From assembly GCF_038066635.1 (NCBI RefSeq), contig NZ_JBBUTI010000001.1:124001-188000 (forward strand): a DNA stretch of 64,000 nt, given 5' to 3'. Both the position numbers and the translations under genes were made by a program. Below are positions 44,270 to 53,156 of the stretch, piece after piece. The notes under the pieces were generated by a model, which worked only from the letters and a program-made list of their open reading frames with translations, ran no database searches and was not told the origin of the DNA. Source of the stretch: Ideonella margarita. GTDB lineage: Bacteria; Pseudomonadota; Gammaproteobacteria; Burkholderiales; Burkholderiaceae_C. How positions within the stretch are numbered: the stretch's first letter is position 1; each line of letters starts with the position of its first letter.

Positions 44270-45109
44270 TCAGCGGCAAGCGGCGGGCGGCTCGGGGTAG
44301 AACTCCCAGCCGTAGGGCCCGTCCCGCAGCTGCACGCTGCCTTGCGACGGGCCGCAGTGGCCCTGGCGCTGCCAGTCCAGTCGGGCCGCTGCAGCATCTG
44401 CGCGCCAGCTGCGCCATTGAAATTGCACACCCTCCGGTGCGCTGAAACTGAACTGCCGCGACCAGCGCGCACCCGCGCGTTGCCAGAGTGAAATCCGGCT
44501 GGTGGCTGAGCCCGGGGCATCGCTGCCAGCCGCCTCGCCGGTGCCAACCACCGCGAGCAAACGCCCCCCCGGTGCCGGCACCGGCAGGTTGTCGAGCTTC
44601 AGCGGCTGGCCCTGGGCAGGCACCAGCCACACGCGGGCCGGTTGCTCCGGCAACTGTTGCAGCACCAGGCTGGCTTGCAACTCGTCCACCGCACCCAGAA
44701 AGTGGTGCCGACTGGTGCTGTCGTCGGTGAATGCCACCGGCGGTGCGTCGGGGCGTTGCACGGTCAGGCGGGCGGCGTTGCGGCTCACCGAGCCACTGGC
44801 TTCGGTCAGGGCCCGGGTTTCCCGAATCTGCAGACATTCCAGTGGCACCGGCCCCGGCGCAGACGGGGGGCTGCCGCCGTGCAGGCAGTCGCGCCACCAG
44901 GCTTGCAACACCTCGTTGCCGATGGCGTGTGCTGGCTTGGTGATGCTGAGCCCGAGGCTCAAGGCCGCCATGCTCGTGGCGGCCAGGCCTGCCAGCCGAT
45001 GCTGCTTGTGACCGGACGCAGGCAGTGCGCATGCCGCCGAAGGGCGCTGCGGCGCCGGGGTCGGCGGCACGAGTACGGGCACAAGCGAGGGCAAGGGCAG
45101 GCGGATCAC
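44270..45109 (-). CDS. Unknown exported protein
   Basis: 279 aa with a GTG start (45109) and AGGAG 4 bases upstream. A Pro-rich N-terminal segment is followed by a hydrophobic region and likely signal site near residue 62 (LSLGLSITKPAHA). The mature part is rich in beta-like segments and includes two Cys pairs (DCLHG and LECLQ; GHCGPS and the final ACR). No family is recognised. It is convergent with gspC and 70 bases from the matB gene. Coding status is supported by the start site and signal-like segment. Confidence 0.6.
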   Translation of the reverse strand: MIRLPLPSLVPVLVPPTPAPQRPSAACALPASGHKQHRLAGLAATSMAALSLGLSITKPAHAIGNEVLQAWWRDCLHGGSPPSAPGPVPLECLQIRETRALTEASGSVSRNAARLTVQRPDAPPVAFTDDSTSRHHFLGAVDELQASLVLQQLPEQPARVWLVPAQGQPLKLDNLPVPAPGGRLLAVVGTGEAAGSDAPGSATSRISLWQRAGARWSRQFSFSAPEGVQFQWRSWRADAAAARLDWQRQGHCGPSQGSVQLRDGPYGWEFYPEPPAACR

Positions 45110-45179
45110 GACGCTCCTGGGCGGCTGGCCGGGGATGAGAGCCCGGCTGGCCGATTGTGCGTCGCCCCGGCCCGTGGGT

Positions 45180-46724
45180 TCAAGCGGGGTTGAACAGGGC
45201 TTTGTGCTGCTCGCGCAACAGGTTCTTCTGCACCTTGCCCATGGTGTTGCGCGGCAGGTCGGTCACCACGAACACCCGCTTGGGCACCTTGAAGTTGGCG
45301 ATCTTGCCTTTCAGGTGGCTGATGAGGCGGGCGCTGTCGAGTTCGGCGCCAGATCGGGCCACCAGCACGGCCACCACCGCCTCGCCGAAGTCGGCATGCG
45401 GCACGCCGATCACGGCGCTCTCGGCCACACCGTCGAGGTCGTTGAGCACGCTTTCAATCTCGGCCGGATAGACGTTGTAGCCGCCGCTGATGATCAGGTC
45501 TTTCGAGCGGCCGACGATGGTCACGTAGCCGTCGACGTCGACGCGGCCCACGTCACCCGTCTTGAACCAGCCATCGGCGGTGAACTCTTCGCGGGTCTTC
45601 TCGGGCATGCGCCAGTAGCCACCGAACACGTTCGGCCCACGCACCTGGATGCCGCCGATCTCGCCCGTCGGCACCGGCTGGCCCTGGTCATCGTGCACCC
45701 GCACACCCACGCCGGGCAGCGGGAAGCCGACCGTGCCGCCACGCCGCTCGCCGTCAGCCGGCAGGCAGGGGTTGGAGGTGAGCATCACGGTTTCGCTCAT
45801 GCCGTAGCGCTCGAGGATGGTGTGGCCGGTGCGGCGCTGCCATTCGGTGAAGGTGTCCATCAGCAAGGGCGCGGAGCCGCTGATGAACAGGCGCATGTGG
45901 CTGCAGGCCTGCGGGGTGAGCCCGGCTTCTCCGAGCAGCCGCACGTACAGCGTGGGCACGCCCATGAAGATCGTGGCTTCGGGCAGACGGGCCAGCACCG
46001 CGGCCGGGTCGAACTTGCTGAACCAGATCATCGGGCTGCCGTTCAGCAAGGCGCCGTGCGAGGCCACGAACAGGCCGTGCACATGGAAGATCGGCAGCGC
46101 ATGGATCAGCACGTCGTCCGGCTGCCATCTCCAGTAGCTGCGCAGCGTGAGCGCGTTGCTCAGCAGGTTGCCGTGGCTGAGCATCGCGCCCTTGCTGCGC
46201 CCGGTGGTGCCGCTGGTGTAGAGGATGGCGGCCAGGTCGGTGGCGGCCACCTGTGCCGGCTCATGCGTGTCGGCATGGAAGCTGGCGCGGTCGAGCAGCG
46301 TGCCGGTGCGGTCGTCGTTCAGCGTGTAGACATGCGTGGTGCCGGCCAGGAAGGCGATGCGGCTGACCCAGGTGAAGTTCTTGCCCGAGCACACCACCAC
46401 GGCGGGCTCGGCATTGCCGACGAAGTAGCTGATCTCGCCGTCCTGGTAGGCCGTGTTCAGAGGCAGGAAGACGTGGCCGGCGCGCAGCACGGCGAGGTAC
46501 AGCATCAGCGCTTCAACGCTTTTTTCCACCTGCACGGCGATGCGGCTGGCGGGCGGCAGGTCGAGCGAATCAAGCAGGTTGGCGATGCGCGCGCTGGCCT
46601 GGTCCAGGTCGCGCCAGCTGTAGAAGTGGGTGGTGTCCGGGCCGTCGGCCGGCAGGATGGCCGGTGCGTCCAGGTTGGCTGGGAAGGCGGCGCGCAGCGC
46701 GCAGAAGAGGTTGGCGTTGCTCAT
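45180..46724 (-). CDS. matB: Malonyl-CoA synthetase (MatB-like)
   Basis: 514 aa. AMP-forming ligase that makes malonyl-CoA from malonate, ATP and CoA. SGTTGRSKG at 171-179, LERYGMSETVM (A5, with the MSET form), GWFKTGDVGRVD (A7/A8) and the C-terminal lysine in PRNTMGKVQKNLL. The RLFISGSAPLL segment and the overall length match MatB of alphaproteobacteria. It is third in an operon after a Bug receptor and a crotonase; no malonyl-CoA decarboxylase gene of the classic MCD type is nearby. Confidence 0.88.
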   Translation of the reverse strand: MSNANLFCALRAAFPANLDAPAILPADGPDTTHFYSWRDLDQASARIANLLDSLDLPPASRIAVQVEKSVEALMLYLAVLRAGHVFLPLNTAYQDGEISYFVGNAEPAVVVCSGKNFTWVSRIAFLAGTTHVYTLNDDRTGTLLDRASFHADTHEPAQVAATDLAAILYTSGTTGRSKGAMLSHGNLLSNALTLRSYWRWQPDDVLIHALPIFHVHGLFVASHGALLNGSPMIWFSKFDPAAVLARLPEATIFMGVPTLYVRLLGEAGLTPQACSHMRLFISGSAPLLMDTFTEWQRRTGHTILERYGMSETVMLTSNPCLPADGERRGGTVGFPLPGVGVRVHDDQGQPVPTGEIGGIQVRGPNVFGGYWRMPEKTREEFTADGWFKTGDVGRVDVDGYVTIVGRSKDLIISGGYNVYPAEIESVLNDLDGVAESAVIGVPHADFGEAVVAVLVARSGAELDSARLISHLKGKIANFKVPKRVFVVTDLPRNTMGKVQKNLLREQHKALFNPA

Positions 46725-46768
46725 GTCGGGGGCAAGTTGGAGAAGGGTTGGGCCAGGGCGCGATTCGC

Positions 46769-47545
46769 TCAGAAGCGCGCGGGCCGCTTTTCATTGAAGG
46801 CGGCCAGGCCTTCGCGGTGTTCCGCGGAAGGGGCGTAGGCGTAATGGGGCGCGCGGCTGGCGGGCGTGCCGGCGTCGCCGTTGCCAAATTCGCGCAGCAC
46901 CTGCTTGTTCAGGCGCATCGCTTGCGGTGACAGCTGCGCCATGCGGCTCGCCACCTGGGCCACCTCGGCGGCCAGGCCGTCGTCGGGCAGCACGCGGGTG
47001 ATCAAGCCGCGCTCGAAGGCTTCGTGGGCCGTCAGCACACGGGCTTCCAGCAGCAACTCGCGCAGCACGATCGGGCCCACCACCCGGGCCACGATGGCCA
47101 CTTCGGCCGGGGCCATCGGAAAACCGAGCTTGGCGATGGGCACGCCGAAGCGGCTGGTCTGGCCGCAGAGCCGGATGTCGCAGCAGGCCGCGATCTCCAG
47201 CCCGCCGCCGATGCAGGCGCCTTCGATGTGGGCGATCAGCGGCACATCGCAATCCAGCATGGCTTGCAGGGCGGGGGCCACCAGCGCTTCATGGAAGCGC
47301 GCCAGGGTGTGGGCCTCGAAGCGGAAGTCGGGGAATTCGGCGATGTCACCGCCGGCCACGAAGGTGCCGGCGGCGCCGCGCACCACCACCACGCGGGGGG
47401 CGGTGCGGGGTACGTGAACGCTGAAGACCTCGCGCAGGGCCTGCCACATGGCGGTGTCCAGCGCATTGAGCTTGCCCGGGTGGGCAATCAGGGCATGGGC
47501 CACGCCGTGCTCGTCGGGCGGGGTGTAGTCAACAAAACCAGGCAT
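46769..47545 (-). CDS. Enoyl-CoA hydratase/isomerase (crotonase) family protein lacking second Glu
   Basis: 258 aa from ATG 47545. Crotonase fold with the oxyanion motifs FVAGGDIAEF and EGACIGGGLEIAACCDI (E117 matches crotonase Glu144). At the position of the second catalytic Glu (Glu164, normally PE), the protein has VPIAKLGFPMAP, so I137 replaces it. True enoyl-CoA hydratases need both. The gene lies between a Bug receptor and malonyl-CoA synthetase. A crotonase-type decarboxylase, as in E. coli ScpB (YgfG), is a possible role, although the ScpB tyrosine is not seen here. Confidence 0.85.
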   Translation of the reverse strand: MPGFVDYTPPDEHGVAHALIAHPGKLNALDTAMWQALREVFSVHVPRTAPRVVVVRGAAGTFVAGGDIAEFPDFRFEAHTLARFHEALVAPALQAMLDCDVPLIAHIEGACIGGGLEIAACCDIRLCGQTSRFGVPIAKLGFPMAPAEVAIVARVVGPIVLRELLLEARVLTAHEAFERGLITRVLPDDGLAAEVAQVASRMAQLSPQAMRLNKQVLREFGNGDAGTPASRAPHYAYAPSAEHREGLAAFNEKRPARF

Positions 47546-47599
47546 CGAGCAACCAGAAAACGCAGGGGCCCGGAGGCCCGACAAACCAGCGAAGGGCGC

Positions 47600-48634
47600 T
47601 CAGTCGAGCTTGGCGCCGGAGGCTTTCACCACCTGGCCCCAGCGCTTGACCTCGTTGCCCACGAACTTGCCGAAGTCGTCACCCCACACGTTGGGCGTGG
47701 CGGTGCCCAGGCCCGTCCAGGTGGCTTTCAGCTCGTCGCTGTTCAGGGCCTTCTTCAGCTCGGCCTGCATTTTCTCAATGACGTCCTTCGGCGTGCCCTT
47801 GGGCGCCCAAAGCCCGTACCAGGTGGCGACCTGGTAGGTGGGGACGCCGCCTTCGGTGCTGCTGGGTACGTCCGGGAAGCCGGGCGCGCGCTTGTCGCTG
47901 GCCACGGCCAGCGCCTTGATGCGGCCGCTCTTGATGTGGGTGGCCGACGAGCCGAGGCCGTCGAACATCACGTCCACCTGCCCTGCGATCAGGTCTTGCA
48001 GGGCCGGGCCGGCACCGCGGTACGGGATGTGGGTGATGAAGGTCTTGGTCTGCAGCTTGAACAGCTCGCCCGCCAGGTGGTGCGAGGTGCCGTTGCCCGC
48101 CGAGCCGTAGTTCAGCTTGCCGGGGTTCTTGCGCACGAAGTCGAGCAGGCCGGCCAGGTCATTCACCGGCACCCGCTGCGGGTTCACCACGATGACCTGC
48201 GGCACGCTGGAAATCAGGCCGACGGGCACGAAGTCTGACTCGATGTTGTAGTCGAGTTTCGGGTACATGTGCGGGGCGATCGCGTGGTGCACCGCGCCCA
48301 TGAAGAAGGTGTAGCCGTCAGGCGCCGCCTTGGCCGCCACGCTGGCGCCGACCGTGCCACCGGCGCCGCCCTTGTTGTCGATGATGAACTGTTTGCCCGC
48401 GTTCTTGCTCATCACGGCCGTGAGCGGGCGTGCAAAGGCATCGGTGCCGCCGCCTGCAGGGAAGGGCACGATGATCGTCACGGGCTTGGCGGGCCAGCCA
48501 GCGGCCGATGGCGCCTGGCTTTGCGCCTGCACGCCGCCGCCCACCAGGGCGGCCAGCGGGATCAGGGCAGCCTGCAGCACAGCCCTCCGGGCGAGGTTGC
48601 CGGGCAGGGCGCGGGGCTGGTGGCGTCGGGGCAT
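47600..48634 (-). CDS. Bug-family (TctC-like) periplasmic solute receptor
   Basis: 344 aa. Signal peptide about 1-38 (ending GGGVQAQ) and the Bug signatures KPVTIIVPFPAGGGTDAFARP, IDNKGGAGGTVGA and KAAPDGYTFF. Heads the operon with crotonase and malonyl-CoA synthetase (gaps of 54 and 44 bases), so malonate or a related acid is a plausible ligand, but this is inference. No membrane TctA/TctB partner is nearby. Confidence 0.92.
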   Translation of the reverse strand: MPRRHQPRALPGNLARRAVLQAALIPLAALVGGGVQAQSQAPSAAGWPAKPVTIIVPFPAGGGTDAFARPLTAVMSKNAGKQFIIDNKGGAGGTVGASVAAKAAPDGYTFFMGAVHHAIAPHMYPKLDYNIESDFVPVGLISSVPQVIVVNPQRVPVNDLAGLLDFVRKNPGKLNYGSAGNGTSHHLAGELFKLQTKTFITHIPYRGAGPALQDLIAGQVDVMFDGLGSSATHIKSGRIKALAVASDKRAPGFPDVPSSTEGGVPTYQVATWYGLWAPKGTPKDVIEKMQAELKKALNSDELKATWTGLGTATPNVWGDDFGKFVGNEVKRWGQVVKASGAKLD

Positions 48635-48686
48635 GCAGATCTCCTTGCGTCGATGAGTTCGACGTAGTGTCGCCCCACTGCCCCGG

Positions 48687-48728
48687 CAGATCCATCAGGG
48701 CTGACCTTGGGGTCCCCTGATGGATCTG
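48687..48728. repeat. 14-bp inverted repeat between aqpZ and the malonate operon
   Basis: CAGATCCATCAGGG and CCCTGATGGATCTG are exact inverted copies separated by 14 bases. It could be an aqpZ transcription terminator (no T-run follows) or an operator of the downstream Bug-crotonase-matB operon. Confidence 0.5.
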
Positions 48729-48736
48729 GGACGGCG

Positions 48737-49426
48737 TCAGTCTTCGCTGCGCAGGCCGCGCCAGACGGCCGCCCCCAGCAAGGCGCCAGCGATCGGGGCC
48801 AGCCAGAACAGCCACAGCTGCTCCACCGCCCAGCCGCCGACATACACCGCCACACCGGTGCTGCGCGCCGGGTTGACCGACGTGTTGGTCACCGGAATGC
48901 TGATCAGGTGGATGAGCGTGAGGCCCAGGCCGATGGCGATCGGGGCGAAGCCCGGGGCCGCGCGGCTGTCGGTGGCGCCGAGGATGATGATGAGGAACAT
49001 CGCGGTCATCACCACTTCACACACCAGCGCGGCGGCCATGCTGTAGCCACCCGGCGAGTGCGCGCCGTAGCCGTTCGAGGCAAAGCCCTTGGACACATCA
49101 AAGCCCGGCGCGCCGTTGGCGATCAGATAGAGCACGCCACCGGCGGCCACCGCACCGATCACCTGCGCCACGATGTACGGCAGCAGGCGGCTGGCCGGGA
49201 AGCGCCCGCCCGCCCACAGGCCGATCGACACCGCCGGATTCAGGTGGCAACCCGAAATCGGCCCCAGGGCATAGGCCATGGTCAGCACCGTCAGGCCGAA
49301 GGCCAGCGACACACCGTGCAAGCCGATGCCGACACCCGGAAACGCCGCCGCCAGAACCGCGCTGCCGCAGCCGCCCAGCACCAACCAGAACGTGCCGACC
49401 AGTTCAGCGCCCAAAGCTTTTTGCAT
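48737..49426 (-). CDS. aqpZ: Aquaporin Z-like water channel
   Basis: 229 aa, six hydrophobic segments. Two NPA boxes are present: HLNPAVS and SVNPARS. The N-terminal MQKALGAELVGTFWLVLGG and the selectivity residues typical of water-selective AqpZ (FPGVGIGLHGV region) fit. AGGAGGG lies before the ATG. Inner membrane. Confidence 0.95.
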   Translation of the reverse strand: MQKALGAELVGTFWLVLGGCGSAVLAAAFPGVGIGLHGVSLAFGLTVLTMAYALGPISGCHLNPAVSIGLWAGGRFPASRLLPYIVAQVIGAVAAGGVLYLIANGAPGFDVSKGFASNGYGAHSPGGYSMAAALVCEVVMTAMFLIIILGATDSRAAPGFAPIAIGLGLTLIHLISIPVTNTSVNPARSTGVAVYVGGWAVEQLWLFWLAPIAGALLGAAVWRGLRSED

Positions 49427-49733
49427 GAAGATATCCCTCCTGTGATCAGGGCCGGACCGGCCCTTTGCGCGGCGATTCTGCGGGCGGAGCCTGGAGGCGT
49501 GGAGGGGTGGTTCTTGCCATTCATGGGATAGCGCACGGTGGTGTCGTTGCGTAACAACCCTGGGCTGCGACGTTGTTTGCACCGCAAGCCGATGTAAAGC
49601 CACGGTAAGAGCCTGTAGCCAATTGTGTTCGGCGCTCATGGGGGCCTTTCCGGCGCCGATCAGCGCTGGCAGCATCGCTGCCGCTGTGAGGCCGCGGAGG
49701 TCGCGACACGGCAAGGCTTCAGGAGTCCTCAGG
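49427..49733. other. Divergent gap between aqpZ and the DUF1800 gene, with palindrome
   Basis: 307 bases. AGGGCCGG-A-CCGGCCCT (49448-49464) is a perfect 17-bp palindrome only 22 bases before the aqpZ start, next to its ribosome site, and could act as operator or hairpin. No convincing promoter for the DUF1800 gene is seen, but its ribosome site (AGGAG at 49721) is good. No other feature found. Confidence 0.35.
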
Positions 49734-51536
49734 ATGATGTGGGTTGCAACAAGGCGCCGTTCGCTGTGGCGTGCGGCACAGGCGGTGGGATTGGGGTTGG
49801 GCTTGGCGGTGCTGTCGGCCTGTGGTGGCGGAGGTGGTGGTGATGCCGTCAATCCGCCGCCCGAGCCCGTGCCCGAGGTCAAGCCGACACGTGCCGAAGC
49901 CGCCCGCTTCTTGACCCAGGCCACCTTCGGCCCGACCACCGCGCACATTGACGCCGTGGTCGCCCAGGGTTACGCCGCCTGGCTGGATGCGCAACTCGCC
50001 AAGCCCGCCAGCCTCAGCTACGTGAGCTACTGGGACGCCCGCAATGCCGCACTCGGCGGCACCACCGCGAACCCGAAGGCCGGCCAGCGCGAGGTGCTCG
50101 ATGCGTTCTGGACCCAGGCGGTGTCTGGCGATGACCAGGTGCGTGCCCGTGTGGCGTATGCCCTGTCGCAGATCTTCGTGGTGTCGATGCTCGACTCGGG
50201 CGTCGGCAACAACTCACGCGGTCTGGCCAGCTATGCCGACATGCTCGGTGCCAAGGGCCTGGGCCGCTACCGCGACCTGCTGGAATCGGTCGCCCTGCAC
50301 CCGGTGATGGGCACCTACCTGACCTCGCTGCACAACATGAAGGAAAACACCCGGACCGGCCGGGTGCCCGACGAGAACTTCGCGCGCGAAGTGATGCAGC
50401 TGTTCTCCATCGGCCTGGTGCAGCTGAACGCCGACGGCAGCGTCAAGACCAGCGGCGGCAGCCCGGTGCCCACCTACACGCCCAGCGACATTTCCGGGCT
50501 GGCCAAGGTGTTCACCGGCTGGAGTTATGCCTGCCCGGTGTCCGACGACAGCTGCTTCTTCAACGGCGTCAGCCGGGACTCCGAACGCGACATCGACGCG
50601 ATGATCAAGCCGATGCGCTCGTACCCGCAGTTCCATTCGTCGAGCGTCAAGTCCTTCCTCGGCGCCACCGTGGCCGACCAGGGCAGCAACGCTGATCCGG
50701 CCGCCAGCCTGAAGGTGGCGCTGGACACGCTGGCGGGCCATCCGAATGTCGGCCCGTTCCTGGCGCGGCAGATGATCCAGCGCATGGTGACCAGCAACCC
50801 GAGCCCGGCGTATGTGGGCCGCGTGGCCAGCGCGTTTGCCGCGGGCAACGGCGACATGAAGGCGCTGGTGCGCGCCGTGCTGCTGGACACCGAGGCGCGA
50901 AGCAGCAACGGGCTGACGGACCCGTCGTTCGGCAAGCTGCGCGAGCCGGTGCTGCGGCTGTCTGCGTTCCTGCGGGCCTTCGACGCCAAGTCCGATTCCG
51001 GCAGCTGGCTGGTGGGCACCACCGACAGCAATACCGACGGTCTGTCGCAAACGCCTTTCCGCGCGCCATCGGTCTTCAATTTCTACCGCCCGGGCTATGT
51101 GCCCTCCGGCGGGCAGCTCGGCCTGGCGGGCCTGCTGGCGCCCGAGATGCAGATCACCCACGAAAGCAGCGTCGTGGGCTATGTGAACTACATGTCGATG
51201 GCGCTGCAGTTCGGTGTCGGGCAGAACGGCTACGACTACAAGGCGACCCGCCGCGACGTGCAGCCCGACTTCCTGCGCGACACCACGCACGCCCTGCGCA
51301 CCCTGGCCGCCACCGACGCCGAAGTGCCGGCCTTGGTGGACCAGGTGGCCACCCGGCTGCTGCCGTCGCCGATGCCAGCCGCCCTCAAGGACATCATCGC
51401 GCCCGCCGTGCTGTCGATCGCCGTGCCGGTGGCCAACGGAAAGAACCAGGACCAGATCGAATCAGCGAAGCTCAACCGTGTGCGCACGGCCGTGATGCTG
51501 ACCCTGGCCTCCCCCGAATACACCGTGCAGAAGTGA
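49734..51536 (+). CDS. DUF1800 family exported lipoprotein
   Basis: 600 aa from ATG 49734 (AGGAG 8 bases upstream). Lipobox LSAC with Cys30, then a Gly-rich linker and the DUF1800 domain: RFLTQATFGPTTAHIDAV, AQGYAAWLDAQL and SRGLASYADMLG-type segments in the first half, and RAPSVFNFYRPGYVPS later. The family is widespread in secreted proteins of bacteria, with unknown biochemistry. It forms a unit with the DUF1501 protein, whose GTG start overlaps the stop. Confidence 0.85.
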   Translation: MMWVATRRRSLWRAAQAVGLGLGLAVLSACGGGGGGDAVNPPPEPVPEVKPTRAEAARFLTQATFGPTTAHIDAVVAQGYAAWLDAQLAKPASLSYVSYWDARNAALGGTTANPKAGQREVLDAFWTQAVSGDDQVRARVAYALSQIFVVSMLDSGVGNNSRGLASYADMLGAKGLGRYRDLLESVALHPVMGTYLTSLHNMKENTRTGRVPDENFAREVMQLFSIGLVQLNADGSVKTSGGSPVPTYTPSDISGLAKVFTGWSYACPVSDDSCFFNGVSRDSERDIDAMIKPMRSYPQFHSSSVKSFLGATVADQGSNADPAASLKVALDTLAGHPNVGPFLARQMIQRMVTSNPSPAYVGRVASAFAAGNGDMKALVRAVLLDTEARSSNGLTDPSFGKLREPVLRLSAFLRAFDAKSDSGSWLVGTTDSNTDGLSQTPFRAPSVFNFYRPGYVPSGGQLGLAGLLAPEMQITHESSVVGYVNYMSMALQFGVGQNGYDYKATRRDVQPDFLRDTTHALRTLAATDAEVPALVDQVATRLLPSPMPAALKDIIAPAVLSIAVPVANGKNQDQIESAKLNRVRTAVMLTLASPEYTVQK

Positions 51537-51544
51537 GCCGCGCC

Positions 51545-53104
51545 ATGCATCACGATCAAGCCGCGCGTCGCGCCTTCCTGCGCCAGCTCGGCGCCTTCAC
51601 CTCGCTGGGTGCTGCTGCACCGCTGGCGCTCAATCTCGCAGCCATGAGCAGTGCGTCGGCCCAGGCCGCGTCCGACTACAAGGCGGTGGTCTGCCTCTTC
51701 ATGTTCGGCGGCAATGACGCCTACAACATGTTCCTGCCGACCGACAGCACCTCGTTCGCCAACTACACGGCCGTGCGTGACCAGGCGCCCGATTCCATCG
51801 CGCTGCTCGCACCCGGCACGGCACCGGTGCCCACCGCGCAGGTAGCTTCGCCGGCGCGGCTGGGGGGCGTGCTGCCCATCGTGCCGGCTACTGCCCGCAC
51901 CGCGCCCGGCGGGGGCACGCAGACGTTCGGCCTGCACCCGTCATTGGGCGCGCTGCAAACCTTGTTCAACAGCCAGAAGCGCCTCGCGGTGCTGGCCAAT
52001 GTGGGGCCGCTGAAACAGCCCACCACCAAGGCCCAGTACGCGACCACCGGCTACCCCTTGCCGGCCAGCCTGTTTTCCCACAACGACCAGCAGAACACCT
52101 GGCAGGCCTTTGCACCGGAAGGTGCCACCAAGGGCTGGGGCGGCCGCATGGCGGACCTGCTGCTGTCGCAGAACACGCGGGCCAGCTTCACCGCGGTGTC
52201 GGTGGCCGGCAATGCGGTCTGGTTGTCGGGTGACACGGTGCGCCAGTACCAGATGAGCACCAGCGGCGCGGTGCGCATGGGCGCTGACAGCGGCGGCCGC
52301 CTGTTTGGCTCGACCACGGTGGCTTCGGCGCTGGAGCGGGTGGTGCGCAATGCGCGCAGCACCCACCGCTTCGAAACCGACATGGCCGACATCCACGGCC
52401 GCTCCATTGATGCCGAGGTGGCGCTGCGCACCACGCTCAAGGCGGCGAGCGACCCGCTGTTCGGCACCGCACCGGTCTCTGGCAGCTACAACGCCAACAA
52501 CGACCCGAAGCTTCAGTACGACAACCCGCTGACCGGCGGCAAGAGCAGCAACAGCCTGGCCCAGCAGTTCCAGATGGTGGCGCGCATGATCGAGGCCAGC
52601 AGCTCGTCTGCGCTGGGCATGAAGCGGCAGGTGTTTTTCGTCAGCATCGGCGGCTTCGACAGCCACGACGGGCAGAACCGCAACCAGGCCGACAACATGG
52701 CCAAGCTGGCTCAGGCCCTGAAGTACTTCGACGACACGCTCGGCGGGCTCAACCTGCGCAGCAACGTCACAACCTTCACCGCGTCGGACTTCGGTCGCAC
52801 CTTCACCAGCAATGGCGACGGCACCGACCACGGCTGGGGCAGCCACCACTTCATCATGGGGGGCGCGGTCAAGGGCGGCGATGTGTACGGGCAGGTGCCG
52901 GTGCTGTCGGCGCGCAATGCCAACAGCAACAACTTCGACGGCAGCCCCGACCAGATCGGCAACGGCGTGATGTTGCCCAGCACCTCGGTCGATCAGTACG
53001 GCGCCACGCTGGGCCGCTGGATGGGGCTGAGCGACGGCGAGCTGCTGTCGCTCTTCCCCAACCTTGCCAACTTCAGCCAGCGCAACCTGGGGTTCATGGC
53101 CTGA
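51545..53104 (+). CDS. DUF1501 family Tat-exported protein
   Basis: 519 aa from ATG 51545 (a GTG at 51533 overlaps the upstream stop and gives 523 aa). A twin-arginine motif RRAFLRQLG starts at residue 8, so it may be folded before export through Tat. The GGNDAYN core at about 55-61 and GGFDSHDGQN are DUF1501 signatures, a branch of the alkaline phosphatase/sulfatase superfamily. It probably works with the DUF1800 protein. Reaction and substrate unknown. Confidence 0.88.
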   Translation: MHHDQAARRAFLRQLGAFTSLGAAAPLALNLAAMSSASAQAASDYKAVVCLFMFGGNDAYNMFLPTDSTSFANYTAVRDQAPDSIALLAPGTAPVPTAQVASPARLGGVLPIVPATARTAPGGGTQTFGLHPSLGALQTLFNSQKRLAVLANVGPLKQPTTKAQYATTGYPLPASLFSHNDQQNTWQAFAPEGATKGWGGRMADLLLSQNTRASFTAVSVAGNAVWLSGDTVRQYQMSTSGAVRMGADSGGRLFGSTTVASALERVVRNARSTHRFETDMADIHGRSIDAEVALRTTLKAASDPLFGTAPVSGSYNANNDPKLQYDNPLTGGKSSNSLAQQFQMVARMIEASSSSALGMKRQVFFVSIGGFDSHDGQNRNQADNMAKLAQALKYFDDTLGGLNLRSNVTTFTASDFGRTFTSNGDGTDHGWGSHHFIMGGAVKGGDVYGQVPVLSARNANSNNFDGSPDQIGNGVMLPSTSVDQYGATLGRWMGLSDGELLSLFPNLANFSQRNLGFMA

Positions 53105-53115
53105 CGTTCGGCCTG

Positions 53116-53144
53116 ACGGGCCATGACCGTCTGGCCTGGCCCGT
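53116..53144. terminator. Hairpin between DUF1501 and EF-hand genes
   Basis: ACGGGCCA and TGGCCCGT pair exactly over 8 bp with a 13-base loop between the convergent genes. No T-run. Confidence 0.4.
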
Positions 53145-53156
53145 GTGGCAGGGGCG

